Below are positions 15,227-24,884 of a DNA stretch of 64,000 nt, in pieces (the stretch's first letter is position 1; each line of letters begins with the position of its first letter). A program made the translations under genes and the position numbers. Location: the NCBI RefSeq assembly GCF_015693305.1, contig NZ_CP065141.1, positions 24,509-88,508 on the forward strand, read 5' to 3'. Under the pieces are notes generated by a model, which saw only the letters and a list, made by a program, of their open reading frames with translations, was not told the origin of the DNA and did not search any database. This stretch comes from Sphingobium sp. Cam5-1 (GTDB taxonomy: Bacteria > Pseudomonadota > Alphaproteobacteria > Sphingomonadales > Sphingomonadaceae).

Positions 15227-17371
15227 TCAGAAGGAGCGGCTGAGGCGCGCGCCCCACGTCCTGGGGGCACCCCAGTGACCGATATATCCAAACCCGAGAT
15301 TACCCGTAAGAGTCTTGTATGCCTTGTTGCCCAAATTGTTGACGAACAGCGACAGCGTGGTTTTCCTGTCCACATCGGAGATCGTCGCGTTTAGGTCAAC
15401 CACGGTGTAAGGCCGTTGTCGGTCAAGGGCGTCGAGGTTGAAGTAGGAGAAGACGACGGTCGAATTGTGCCGCGCACTTGCGGTGAGTTCTAGCTCGTTC
15501 AACAGTTCTCCGCCAAGATCGAAACGCTTGGATGCACTCGCGTTAACGGTCCACTTCGGCGCGAAATTCAACGTCTTTCCAGCGAGATCGTAGGGGACGA
15601 GCGTCAGCGGCTCCGTCGAGGTGAACTCCGTGAACTCCGTGTGCACGTATGTGGGCGCAAGGGTGAAGGTGAGGTCGGGGACTGGGCTGTATCGGATCTC
15701 AAGTTCGGCGCCATACGCCTTCGCTTGCGCATTGTCCGTGAGGAAGTCGTTCGGGGGAACCAGCTTTTCGACCTGCAGGCCCGAATAGTCATAGTAGAAG
15801 GCCGCGAAGTTAGCAGTCAGTTTGCCGTTGAGCAGGCGGGACTTCACGCCAAGCTCGTAGGAATCGAGCGTCTCCGGTCCAAAAGCCGGCGCGGAGCCAT
15901 CGCTTGCCGGCACGTTGCCGCCGCCGCCCTTGTAGCCGCGGCTCCACTGGATGTAGCTCTGGATTTCTGGCGTGAAATCATATTGAAGGGCAACCTTTGG
16001 GAGCAACTTGGTTTTTTTGATGGTGCCGCCCGCGACTGCTACCGTAGGGATGAGGGGTTCAAGGCCCGAAATCGACTCATACTCATTCTTGTCGTAATTG
16101 AGGCGCATACCCACATTCAGCCTCAAGGCGTCCGTGAACGAATAGGTCGCGTCGAAGTATGCCGCAAAATTGTCCACTTTGGCTTGCTGGCCAAGATTTT
16201 GCGTCAGGACCGCCGCCGGATCCGGATTCTCGATGATGACATCTATAACACTCTTATATTCCTCGTGGTAATAGAAGGCCCCGAGGATGAAATTAAATTT
16301 ATCGAAATTTCCGAACAGGTTGAACTCCTGGCTTATCGATTCGGATCGACGCGGGTAAATCGCCGTATAGAGGTAGGGAAATGCGGTGCCATCGTCGTCG
16401 TTGGCGCCCCGCGTCTTCCCAAGGATATAGTTCGTCAGAGACTTGACGGTGATCGCATCGGACGCCTCCCACGTCACGCCTGCCTGGCCGATGAGCAGCT
16501 TGTTTACCGCACTGTGCGGGCGATTCGAGATCGTCTTCCAAGGCTCATTCGTCCAATCCACCCCTTCGACCCCGAGGCTGATCGGCCCAACCGGGCTCTG
16601 GTCGGTCTTGGCCGCATTGTCCTCATCATAGCGGAGCGACAGGTCCACCGTCAGGCTAGACGTAGGTGTCAGGCGCAGCGCGACACGGCCATATTTGGCG
16701 TCCGTTCCGCCGCCAATACGCTCCACCACGTTAAGGGGCCTGAGGATGTTTTCGACCGGGCCATCCTGCTTCTCACGTCCGCCGCTGAGCCTGATCTGCA
16801 CGCCATCGGAGAGTGGCCCTGAGACAAACCCGCTTATACCGACCTGATTGCGGCCTCCTACAATAGCGTCGATGCGCCCCGTCCACGTCTTGGTTGGGCT
16901 AGCGGAGATGAAGTTGACCGCGCGCAGGGTTCCCATGAAAGGCCGGGGCAAATAGGCGCCATCCGAATAGATCGCGACCGTCGGTTCGGACGAACCAGCA
17001 AAAAGGGTCGAGCCGACGCCGCGGATAGTCACAATGGTGTTGCCGAAGGTGGGGACGAACACCAATCCAGGAATCACATTGGCCAGGGCTATGGTATCAG
17101 TGACGCCCCGGCTGAGAAGGGTGTCGCCACTCACGGCGGTGATCGAAGCGGGAATATCCTGAACGCTGACGCTGCGCCTCAGCGCGGTCACGACGATGTC
17201 GGAGCCGTCATTGCCGCCACTCGACGGCGGGGCCTGAGGCTCTGACGCGGCCGACCCGGGCTCGGTTGCGCCGGCACCCGCAGCCACGGGAGTCTGAGCC
17301 CCTGCACCAGACGCTGCCAGCGCACATGAGAAAAGTATAAACGCGCCGCTCGACACACCCCAAAAATTCAT
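15227..17371 (-). CDS. TonB-dependent outer-membrane receptor
   Basis: 714 residues, signal peptide about 1-25, TonB-box-like DIVVTALRR around residues 58-66, plug domain to about residue 170, then a C-terminal barrel ending in Phe (RLSRSF). It would import a large or hydrophobic ligand using TonB energy. Odd point: the plug goes directly from LPRPFMGTLR to AVNFISASPT (about residues 141-160). In related receptors about 30 residues, with the Glu-Val-Leu-Arg-Gly-Pro-Gln motif, lie between. IS6100 copy B ends 55 bases upstream of the start, so its own promoter may have been replaced. Confidence 0.85.
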   Translation of the reverse strand: MNFWGVSSGAFILFSCALAASGAGAQTPVAAGAGATEPGSAASEPQAPPSSGGNDGSDIVVTALRRSVSVQDIPASITAVSGDTLLSRGVTDTIALANVIPGLVFVPTFGNTIVTIRGVGSTLFAGSSEPTVAIYSDGAYLPRPFMGTLRAVNFISASPTKTWTGRIDAIVGGRNQVGISGFVSGPLSDGVQIRLSGGREKQDGPVENILRPLNVVERIGGGTDAKYGRVALRLTPTSSLTVDLSLRYDEDNAAKTDQSPVGPISLGVEGVDWTNEPWKTISNRPHSAVNKLLIGQAGVTWEASDAITVKSLTNYILGKTRGANDDDGTAFPYLYTAIYPRRSESISQEFNLFGNFDKFNFILGAFYYHEEYKSVIDVIIENPDPAAVLTQNLGQQAKVDNFAAYFDATYSFTDALRLNVGMRLNYDKNEYESISGLEPLIPTVAVAGGTIKKTKLLPKVALQYDFTPEIQSYIQWSRGYKGGGGNVPASDGSAPAFGPETLDSYELGVKSRLLNGKLTANFAAFYYDYSGLQVEKLVPPNDFLTDNAQAKAYGAELEIRYSPVPDLTFTLAPTYVHTEFTEFTSTEPLTLVPYDLAGKTLNFAPKWTVNASASKRFDLGGELLNELELTASARHNSTVVFSYFNLDALDRQRPYTVVDLNATISDVDRKTTLSLFVNNLGNKAYKTLTGNLGFGYIGHWGAPRTWGARLSRSF

Positions 17372-17426
17372 ATCATCCTCCCAGTGTTTCCATACACACT
17401 AGCCGCACTGAGGATATAGTCAATCG

Positions 17427-18306
17427 GGCTCTGTTGCAAAAATCGTGAAGCTTGAGCATGCTTGGCGGAGATTGGACGGACGGAACGATGACGGATTTCA
17501 AGTGGCGCCATTTCCAGGGTGATGTGATCCTGTGGGCGGTGCGCTGGTATTGTCGCTATCCGATCAGCTATCGCGACCTTGAGGAAATGCTGGCGGAACG
17601 CGGCATTTCGGTCGACCATACGACGATCTATCGCTGGGTCCAGTGCTACGCCCCGGAGATGGAGAAGCGGCTGCGCTGGTTCTGGCGGCGTGGCTTTGAT
17701 CCGAGCTGGCGCCTGGATGAAACCTACGTCAAGGTGCGGGGCAAGTGGACCTACCTGTACCGGGCAGTCGACAAGCGGGGCGACACGATCGATTTCTACC
17801 TGTCGCCGACCCGCAGCGCCAAGGCAGCGAAGCGGTTCCTGGGCAAGGCCCTGCGAGGCCTGAAGCACTGGGAAAAGCCTGCCACGCTCAATACCGACAA
17901 AGCGCCGAGCTATGGTGCAGCGATCACCGAATTGAAGCGCGAAGGAAAGCTGGACCGGGAGACGGCCCACCGGCAGGTGAAGTATCTCAATAACGTGATC
18001 GAGGCCGATCACGGAAAGCTCAAGATACTGATCAAGCCGGTGCGCGGTTTCAAATCGATCCCCACGGCCTATGCCACGATCAAGGGATTCGAAGTCATGC
18101 GAGCCCTGCGCAAAGGACAGGCTCGCCCCTGGTGCCTGCAGCCCGGCATCAGGGGCGAGGTGCGCCTTGTGGAGAGAGCTTTTGGCATTGGGCCCTCGGC
18201 GCTGACGGAGGCCATGGGCATGCTCAACCACCATTTCGCAGCAGCCGCCTGATCGGCGCAGAGCGACAGCCTACCTCTGACTGCCGCCAATCTTTGCAAC
18301 AGAGCC
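17427..18306 (+). mobile_element. IS6100 (IS6 family), copy B
   Basis: 880 bp, inverted relative to copy A, with the same 14-bp ends at 17427-17440 and 18293-18306. Flanks GTCAATCG and CCGGTGAG are not duplicates of each other or of the flanks of copy A. It cuts the tnpR at 18307-18593. Confidence 0.95.
17488..18252 (+). CDS. tnpA: IS6100 transposase
   Basis: Same 254-residue IS6-family DDE transposase as copy A, on the plus strand, start ATG 17488. The two copies face outward from the SnoaL/LVIVD/TonB-receptor module in opposite orientation, so homologous recombination between them would invert the 12.6-17.4 kb segment. Confidence 0.95.
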   Translation: MTDFKWRHFQGDVILWAVRWYCRYPISYRDLEEMLAERGISVDHTTIYRWVQCYAPEMEKRLRWFWRRGFDPSWRLDETYVKVRGKWTYLYRAVDKRGDTIDFYLSPTRSAKAAKRFLGKALRGLKHWEKPATLNTDKAPSYGAAITELKREGKLDRETAHRQVKYLNNVIEADHGKLKILIKPVRGFKSIPTAYATIKGFEVMRALRKGQARPWCLQPGIRGEVRLVERAFGIGPSALTEAMGMLNHHFAAAA

Positions 18307-18593
18307 CCGGTGAGCACCCGCAGACCGATACCGCGATCCGACAGATTCTGCACCGTGCTGACCAGGTGGGTGAGCGTTCGGCCGAGCCGGTCGAGCTTCC
18401 AAACGATGAGGACATCGCCGTCGCGCAACGATTTCAGGCAGGCGGCAAGACCGGGGCGATCATCACGGCTACCGGATGCACGATCATCATAGATATTGCC
18501 TGGCTCGACACCGGCAGCGCGAAGGGCATCGTGCTGCAGGTCGAGCGACTGCGAGCCGTCGGCTTTGGACACGCGGGCGTAGCCGATCAGCAT
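18307..18593 (-). pseudogene. tnpR: Tn3-type resolvase cut by IS6100
   Basis: Minus-strand gene from ATG 18593. It keeps about 95 residues of a serine resolvase (MLIGYARVSKADGSQSLDLQ, then WKLDRLGRTLTHLVSTVQ) before IS6100 interrupts it. The catalytic Ser is present, but the rest of the catalytic domain and the DNA-binding domain are gone, so it should be inactive. It is divergent from the tnpA at 18719, the usual Tn3/Tn21-like order. Confidence 0.85.
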
Positions 18594-18718
18594 GGATCAC
18601 AAACGAAGGTTTGAGGCGGTGACGAACATGAGCACATAAGATTGGGCTATTGTGTATCTTAACCAGCATCTCAATCAAGCTATCTCAAACCGTAGCTCGG
18701 AAAGAATAAGGAGCATGT
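18594..18718. promoter_or_regulatory. Probable res site between tnpR and tnpA
   Basis: 125-base divergent intergenic region of the damaged transposon, where res sites of Tn3-family elements lie. It has AT-rich imperfect inverted segments (GGTTTGAGG near 18609 and CTCAAACC near 18683). Subsites were not resolved. Confidence 0.5.
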
Positions 18719-20461
18719 ATGCCGCGTCGCGTGACCCTGACCGATCGACAGCGCGAGGCGCTGCTTCACTTGCCGGTCGATCAAGGTGAGCTGCTGCGGC
18801 ACTATACCCTCAGCGATGAGGATCTCGGGCATATCCGCCAGCGCCGGCGCGCCCACAATCGTTTTGGCTTCGCGCTGCAACTGTGCGTCCTGCGCTACCC
18901 GGGCCGGGTGCTCGCTCCTGGCGAGTTGATCCCGGCGCTGTTCCACATCCGCGACGCCTTCCGGTCCGGTGACATATGGTTGGCGGGATCGCGCCGCTAT
19001 GGCGACCTCAAGCAGCTTCTGGTCCCGCCACAGGCGATAGAGCAGACCGCGCGGCTCGCCGTGCCGCTGCGACCCGGCGAATGGCTGGCCGAGCGCAGGG
19101 CTCGACTGGATACACGGCTGAAGGAGTTTGGCCGCGCGGCGCGAACCGGCACGATCCCAGGCGGCATCATCGAGAACGGCAAGCTGCACATCGACAAGCT
19201 GAGGGCCGACACGCCCGAAGGGGCCGAGGATCTCGTGCTCGATCTCTATCAACAGCTCCCGCCCGCGAGGATCACCGATCTGTTGCTGGAAGTCGATGAG
19301 CGAACCGGATTTTCCGAGGCGTTCACGCATCTGCGCACCGGCGCGCCCTGCAGCGACCGGATCGGCCTGATGAACGTGTTGCTGGCGGAAGGCGTCAATC
19401 TCGGTTTGCGCAAGATGGCGGCGGCGACCAACACGCACAGCTTCTGGGAATTGCTGCGGATCGCGCGCTGGCATGTCGAAGGCAGCGCCTATGATCGGGC
19501 GCTCGCCATGATCGTGGAGGCCCACGCCGCCCTGCCCATGGCCGCCTTCTGGGGACAAGGGCAATCGGCATCCAGCGACGGGCAGTTCTTCCTTGCTACC
19601 GAGCAGGGCGAGGCGATGAATCTGATCAACGCGAAATATGGCAACGTCCCGGGCCTCAAGGGATACAGCCATGTGTCCGATCAATATGCGCCGTTCGCAA
19701 CCCAGGTGATCCCGGCAACGGTCAGCGAGGCTCCCTATATCCTGGACGGGCTGCTCATGAATGACGCGGGCCGCCGCGTTCGCCAGCATTTTGCCGACAC
19801 GGGCGGCTTCACCGATCATGTGTTCGCCGCCTGCGCCTTGCTCGGCTACAGGTTCGCCCCCCGTATCCGCGATCTCCCTCAGAAAAGACTCTATGCCTTC
19901 ACGCCCAACGCGACGCCGGCCAATGTGCGAGCGCTGGTCGGAGGTAAGATCAATGAACCGCTCATCGAGCGCAACTGGCCCGACATCCTGCGCATCATGG
20001 CGACGATCGCAGCGGGGATCGTCGCCCCCAGCCAGATTCTTCGCAAGCTCGCCTCTTACCCGCGCCAGAATGAGCTGGCCCTCGCATTGCGAGAGGTGGG
20101 CCGCATCGAGCGAACCCTGTTCATGATCGACTGGATTCTTGATGCCGGCCTCCAGCGCCAGGCTCAGATCGGCCTCAACAAGGGTGAGGCCCACCACGCC
20201 CTAAAGCGCGCCATCAGCTTCCACCGCCGAGGTGAAATCCGGGATCGATCCGGCGAAGGCCAGCACTATCGCATCGCCGGAATGAACCTGCTCGCCGCCA
20301 TCATCATATTCTGGAACACCATGAAGCTCGGCGAGGTCGTCAATACCCGGGCCGCCAGCGGTACCCATATCGCGCCTGATCTACTCGCCCACGTCTCGCC
20401 GTTGGGATGGGAACACATCAATCTAACCGGGGAATATCGCTGGCCAAAATCCTTAGCGTAG
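18719..20461 (+). CDS. tnpA: Tn3-family transposase with large internal deletion
   Basis: 580 residues from ATG 18719, against about 985 for full Tn3-family transposases. The first ~70 residues (DUF4158-type start, RHYTLSDEDLGHIRQRRRAH) run directly into a segment equivalent to residue ~465 onward of the tnpA at 43107 (FRSGDIWLAGSRRYGD). About 400 residues are therefore missing in frame. The DDE core is kept: Asp in SSDGQFF, Asp in DTGGFTDHVF, Glu in LNKGEAHHAL. Without most of the end-binding region it is probably inactive, or only able to act as a partial protein. Confidence 0.8.
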   Translation: MPRRVTLTDRQREALLHLPVDQGELLRHYTLSDEDLGHIRQRRRAHNRFGFALQLCVLRYPGRVLAPGELIPALFHIRDAFRSGDIWLAGSRRYGDLKQLLVPPQAIEQTARLAVPLRPGEWLAERRARLDTRLKEFGRAARTGTIPGGIIENGKLHIDKLRADTPEGAEDLVLDLYQQLPPARITDLLLEVDERTGFSEAFTHLRTGAPCSDRIGLMNVLLAEGVNLGLRKMAAATNTHSFWELLRIARWHVEGSAYDRALAMIVEAHAALPMAAFWGQGQSASSDGQFFLATEQGEAMNLINAKYGNVPGLKGYSHVSDQYAPFATQVIPATVSEAPYILDGLLMNDAGRRVRQHFADTGGFTDHVFAACALLGYRFAPRIRDLPQKRLYAFTPNATPANVRALVGGKINEPLIERNWPDILRIMATIAAGIVAPSQILRKLASYPRQNELALALREVGRIERTLFMIDWILDAGLQRQAQIGLNKGEAHHALKRAISFHRRGEIRDRSGEGQHYRIAGMNLLAAIIIFWNTMKLGEVVNTRAASGTHIAPDLLAHVSPLGWEHINLTGEYRWPKSLA

Positions 20462-20490
20462 GATTCCGCCCCCTCCCGCAAACGCCCCCA

Positions 20491-20780
20491 GTGAAGGGGC
20501 AACGGATCGGCTATGTCCGGGTCAGCACGTTCGATCAGAATGTGGATCGCCAATTGGAAGGTCAGTCGCTCGATCGGACCTTCACCGACAAGGCATCGGG
20601 CAAGGACGTCAACCGCCCCCACCTTGAGGCTCTGCTCACTTTCGCCCGCGAAGGCGATACCGTCGTCGTCCACAGCATGGATCGGTTGGCCCGCAATCTG
20701 GATGACCTGCGCAAGCTGGTCCAGGGCCTCACCAAGCGAGGTATCCGGATCGAGTTTGAGAAGGAAAGCCTGTCCTTCTC
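20491..20780 (+). pseudogene. Resolvase truncated by Tn3-family insertion
   Basis: From GTG 20491 about 95 residues of a serine resolvase (GQRIGYVRVSTFDQNVDRQL, then VVVHSMDRLARNLDDLRKLV) end at 20780, where the 38-bp terminal repeat of the next transposon begins. The DNA-binding end is missing and nothing in the window continues it. It is a different resolvase lineage from the remnant at 18307, so the segment is itself mosaic. Confidence 0.8.
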
Positions 20781-20902
20781 GGCCCAGTCGGCCCGAAGCT
20801 GCGATTTTGGTCATCTTGGAGAACACGTCGGGAACGGGCTGGTTGTTGTTGACGATCGCCCATGCGAGGAACGACGTTCCGCTCCGATAAGGGAGCGGCG
20901 TT

Positions 20903-23812
20903 ATGAGCCTTGGCGTTTCGAGTGGGGATCTGATCGGCTCCTGGAGCCTGAGTTTTTCGGACATCGCGTTCGTGACCGGCAAAGCGGAGACGGCACGACT
21001 GGGATTGGCGGTTCAGCTTAGATTTTTCGCCGGGCATGGCTTCTTTGTGCCGGATCATGCGTCGATACCCTCCGACGGTGTCTTGTATCTGGCGGAGCAA
21101 CTTGGTCTCGATGCCAAATCCGTGAACCACTATGATTTTTCCGGGCGCACCGCCCGCCGGCATTGCGCGGAGATTTTGCGGCATCTCGGGTTCCGCCGTA
21201 TGACGCAGACGGATCGCAGGGCGTTGTCGAGGTGGATTTCCGACGATCTTTGTGCGGGCGGGCAGCCGATCAATGCCATGCTCGAGCATGTTTTCCTGTG
21301 GTGCCGCGACCGCCGTATCTATGGGCCGTCGCGCAAGGAGCTGGAACGCCTCGTCCGTTCGCAACGACACCTCTATCTGGAGGCCCTGTTGGCCCGAGTC
21401 CGCGATCGGCTTGCGCCGGATGCGGTCGCCTTGCTGGAAGCCTCGCTCGCCGATCCCGATGGCCCGACCGGCTTCAACACGATGAAGGGGGATGCAGGTC
21501 AGGCGACGCTCGAAAACATTCTTGGCGTGACCGCCAAACTCGCCTTTATCCAACGGCTTGCTCTTCCCCGAGATTTCCTATCGGTCACGGGCAAGGCATG
21601 GGTCGATCAGATCGTTCGCCGGGTTGCCGGCGAGAAAGCCTCGGAGATGCGCCGGCATGTACCGGCGCGCCAGCTCGGGCTCTATGCCGTTTATCTGATG
21701 GCGCGGGAAGCTCAGCTTACGGATGCGATGGTCGACCTGCTGATCGAGACGGTCCATAAGATCGGATCGCGCTCGAAACGCAAGGTGGTGGGCGATATCG
21801 CGAAAGACATCGAGCGGGTCTATGGCAAGGAGCGACTCCTGGTCGAGATTGCCAGCGCTTCGATCGACGATCCATCCGGGCGCATCTGCGATGTCATTTT
21901 CCCAATCGCCGGCAAGGACAAACTGGCGGCGATCATCAAGGAAAGCCAGGCAAAGGGCGCCTTGGATCGGCGGATCTACAAGGTGATGCGGAGGTCATGG
22001 GCCAATCATTATCGCCGTATGCTGCCAAGCCTGCTTTCGGCACTGGAGTTCCGGTCGAACAACGCCGTGTGGCGTCCGGTGCTGGCGGCCCTGGACTGGA
22101 TCAGAAGCAAAGTGGATGATGGATGCCGCTACGTGCCGCCGCACGCAGTGCCGGTCGACGAGGTCATTCCGGCGAGATGGCGCAGTTCCGTCATTGATGA
22201 AGAGGGGCGCGTAAACCGGATCAGTTATGAGCTTTGTGTCCTCGCGCAACTGCGCGATCGCATCCGTTCTAAGGAAATCTGGGTTGTCGGGGCGGACCGA
22301 TACCGCAATCCCGATGACGATCTTCCCAAGGACTTCGATGCGCGGCGAGAAGCATATTACACAGGATTGAACCTGACGGCGGATGCGCGTGCATTTTCAA
22401 GCGCCATCCGGGAAGAGCTTGCTCAGGAACTGTTGCTCCTCAATGCCAATATTCCCCGGAACGACAAGGTTCGGCTGCTGTGGCGCGGCGAGAACCGTAT
22501 ATCTCTCACCCCGTTCAAACCCTTGCCCGAACCCAGGGGTCTCGCCTCGATCAAGACCGAGATCGGCCAACGCTGGCCGATGACCGGGCTGCTCGACGTA
22601 CTGAAGGAGGCTGCCCTTGATACGGGACTTCTCGAAGCGTTCGAAACATCGGCCTCGCGTGTTGCACTGCCGAAAACCGCGCTGGATCAACGTCTCCTGC
22701 TATGCCTCTACGGCCTGGGAACGAATGCCGGGCTCAAGCGGATCGCCGGCGCCACCCCCGATGTCAGCTATGAAGAGCTGCTGCATGTCCATCGCCGCTT
22801 CGTTCATGCCGCGGCGCTCAAGGAGGCGTGTGCCAGGGTTGCGAATGCGACCCTGGCAATCCGCAATGCTGCAGTCTGGGGGGACGCCGGCACGGCCTGT
22901 GCGTCAGATTCCACAAAGTTCGGAGCCTGGGATCGCAACCTGATGACGGAATGGCATGCGCGTTATGGTGGACGGGGCGTCATGATCTACTGGCATGTCG
23001 AACGACGCGCGACATGCGTCTATTCCCAGCTCAAGCGCTGCTCTTCCTCCGAGGTCGCCTCCATGATCGAGGGCGTGCTGCGCCATTGCACCGACATGGA
23101 AATCCAGCGACAATATGTTGATAGTCATGGCCAAAGCGCGGTTGGCTTTGCATTTTGCCGGCTTCTCGGATTTGAGCTTGCACCCCGCCTGAAAGCGATC
23201 GCTCGCCAGAAGCTGGCTCTTCCCGATGTCGGCATGCGAACGCGGCTTCCCCACTTGCAGCCGATCCTCTCCAGTCCGATCAACTGGGATGAGATCGAGC
23301 AGCAATATGACGAGATGGTCAAATATGCAGCCGCGATGCAGACAAAAACCGCCGACCCGGAGGCGATCCTGCGCCGGTTTAGCCGCTCCGAGGTGATGCA
23401 CCCGACCTACAAGGCGTTGAGTGAGCTGGGCCGCGCGGTCAAGACGATCTTCCTGTGCCGGTATCTGCGCGAGGAGTCCTTCCGCCGCGAAATTCATGAA
23501 GGCCTGAATGTCGTTGAAAACTGGAACAGTGCCAATGGGTTCGTTTTCTTCGGCAAGGGCGGCGAGATCGCCACTAACCGCATCGATGAGCAGCAGCTCT
23601 CGGTCCTGGCGCTACATTTGCTGCAAGCGTCGCTTGTCTATGTGAACACCCGAATGCTTCAGAGCGTGCTGGTGGAACCGAAATGGACGGGCCGGATGAC
23701 GCCGGATGATTATCGCGGCCTCACACCGCTGATTTACAGCCACGTCAATCCTTATGGCCGCTTCGACCTCGATCTGAATAGCCGGATCGATTTTGGGCGG
23801 CTTGCTGCCTGA
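20903..23812 (+). CDS. tnpA: Tn3-family transposase
   Basis: 969 residues from ATG 20903, full family length. The N-terminal DUF4158-like part (residues 10-170) binds the ends. The C-terminal DDE core shows Asp in [11 protein letters not shown], Asp in [14 protein letters not shown] and Glu in [13 protein letters not shown]. It performs replicative transposition to a cointegrate that the resolvase encoded downstream would resolve. It is clearly divergent from the three other tnpA genes of this window and appears intact. Confidence 0.92.
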   Translation: MSLGVSSGDLIGSWSLSFSDIAFVTGKAETARLGLAVQLRFFAGHGFFVPDHASIPSDGVLYLAEQLGLDAKSVNHYDFSGRTARRHCAEILRHLGFRRMTQTDRRALSRWISDDLCAGGQPINAMLEHVFLWCRDRRIYGPSRKELERLVRSQRHLYLEALLARVRDRLAPDAVALLEASLADPDGPTGFNTMKGDAGQATLENILGVTAKLAFIQRLALPRDFLSVTGKAWVDQIVRRVAGEKASEMRRHVPARQLGLYAVYLMAREAQLTDAMVDLLIETVHKIGSRSKRKVVGDIAKDIERVYGKERLLVEIASASIDDPSGRICDVIFPIAGKDKLAAIIKESQAKGALDRRIYKVMRRSWANHYRRMLPSLLSALEFRSNNAVWRPVLAALDWIRSKVDDGCRYVPPHAVPVDEVIPARWRSSVIDEEGRVNRISYELCVLAQLRDRIRSKEIWVVGADRYRNPDDDLPKDFDARREAYYTGLNLTADARAFSSAIREELAQELLLLNANIPRNDKVRLLWRGENRISLTPFKPLPEPRGLASIKTEIGQRWPMTGLLDVLKEAALDTGLLEAFETSASRVALPKTALDQRLLLCLYGLGTNAGLKRIAGATPDVSYEELLHVHRRFVHAAALKEACARVANATLAIRNAAVWGDAGTACASDSTKFGAWDRNLMTEWHARYGGRGVMIYWHVERRATCVYSQLKRCSSSEVASMIEGVLRHCTDMEIQRQYVDSHGQSAVGFAFCRLLGFELAPRLKAIARQKLALPDVGMRTRLPHLQPILSSPINWDEIEQQYDEMVKYAAAMQTKTADPEAILRRFSRSEVMHPTYKALSELGRAVKTIFLCRYLREESFRREIHEGLNVVENWNSANGFVFFGKGGEIATNRIDEQQLSVLALHLLQASLVYVNTRMLQSVLVEPKWTGRMTPDDYRGLTPLIYSHVNPYGRFDLDLNSRIDFGRLAA

Positions 23813-23954
23813 CCGGGGCCTTTCCGCTCGCACCATTTGGGTGCACCCGAACGTGACGATCGGAAGTGACATATACGACATGTCACAAAAGGGTGGTTCC
23901 GTCACCAATGTTACTGTACGAGGGCAAAGCCACCCTAATGTGACGGATTTGCCC
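23813..23954. promoter_or_regulatory. res site of the 4.1-kb transposon
   Basis: 142 bases between tnpA and tnpR, carrying several copies of GTGAC/GTCAC in inverted pairs (GTGACATATACGACATGTCAC at 23867-23887 is the clearest, arms TGACAT and ATGTCA). The place and the repeated half-sites fit a resolvase res region. Confidence 0.6.
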
Positions 23955-24821
23955 ATGACCCGCGTCGGCTACGCCCGCGTCAGCACCATCGACCAGGATC
24001 TCGACATCCAGGTTGCCCGGTTGAAGGCAGCGGGCTGTGAAATCCTCCGCTCCGAAACAGGCTCGGGCGCATCGCGCACTGGACGCACGGAGCTTGAGAC
24101 GATCATGCAGTTCCTGCGCGCCGATGACGAACTCGTCGTCCTGCGTCTCGATCGGCTCGGTCGCTCCACACGCGATGTTCTCAATCTGGTTCATGAACTC
24201 GACCAGAAGGGAGCCTCATTGCGGGTGCTTGAGCCGGAGGTGACGACGGCCGGAAGCATGGGGCGGATGGTGATCACCATTCTGGGCATGGTCGCGGACA
24301 TGGAACTGACGTTCATCAAGGACCGGCAGCGCGCCGGGATCGAGGCGGCGCGCGCCGAAGGCGTCTACAAAGGCCGGAAGAAAAACATCGATGACGATGA
24401 AATCCGACGCCGGATCACCGCCGGCGCGAGCAAGGCCAGCGTCGCGCGCGACCTCAAGATCTCAAGAATGACCGTCTATCGGGCGCTTGACGTCATTCCT
24501 TCAAGGATCGGGCTGCCGGAAAAGCCGCCTTCTGTCACCATCGCCCTGCATCTGACCATCGAGAACTTCAACAAGCATGGTCGTGGCAGAAAGCCCGCTC
24601 GCGAGCGCATTGAGGCGATGCTGGAGCGGGATTACCAGATGCAAAAGACCGGGAACTGCGATTACACGCTGACCGTCGCCTATGATCAGGGTGCCGATGG
24701 CGTCAGCCTCGATGATGAGATCGCATCTCTCCAGACAGAGATGTTCAACATCGCAGAGAGCTACAGGTGCTCGATCGAGACCGATGTTTACGAGATTGGA
24801 GGACAAGAGCGAGCCTGGTAG
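23955..24821 (+). CDS. tnpR: Resolvase with C-terminal extension
   Basis: 288 residues from ATG 23955. Residues 1-185 are a normal serine resolvase (MTRVGYARVSTIDQDLDIQV with the catalytic Ser, LDRLGRSTRDVLN, and the C-terminal helix-turn-helix ASKASVARDLKISRMTVYRA). A further ~100 residues (IALHLTIENFNKHGRGRKPA onward) are not part of standard resolvases. The extension looks like a folded alpha/beta segment and keeps coding bias to the stop just before the right terminal repeat. Its role is unknown. Confidence 0.85.
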   Translation: MTRVGYARVSTIDQDLDIQVARLKAAGCEILRSETGSGASRTGRTELETIMQFLRADDELVVLRLDRLGRSTRDVLNLVHELDQKGASLRVLEPEVTTAGSMGRMVITILGMVADMELTFIKDRQRAGIEAARAEGVYKGRKKNIDDDEIRRRITAGASKASVARDLKISRMTVYRALDVIPSRIGLPEKPPSVTIALHLTIENFNKHGRGRKPARERIEAMLERDYQMQKTGNCDYTLTVAYDQGADGVSLDDEIASLQTEMFNIAESYRCSIETDVYEIGGQERAW

Positions 24822-24884
24822 ATCGCCATGTTCAATCTTTGTTCTTCAACATGGCCAAAATCGCAGCTTCGGGCCGACTGGGCC

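Larger units (their letters stand above)
20781..24884 (+). mobile_element. Tn3-family transposon with 38-bp ends (4.1 kb)
   Basis: Terminal inverted repeats at 20781-20818 and 24847-24884 match at 36 of 38 positions (start GGCCCAGTCGGCCCGAAGCT). Between them are tnpA, a res region and tnpR, with no passenger gene. Flanking 5-mers (TTCTC and CTATA) differ, and the two sides are different genes (resolvase and phospholipase). The original target duplication was therefore lost by deletion or recombination. Confidence 0.85.

Noticed and set aside
15641..16822. Plus-strand frame inside the TonB receptor
   Set aside because: Antisense shadow without any domain.
18680..20197. Minus-strand frame opposite the deleted tnpA
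   Set aside because: Shadow; the plus-strand gene carries the DDE core.
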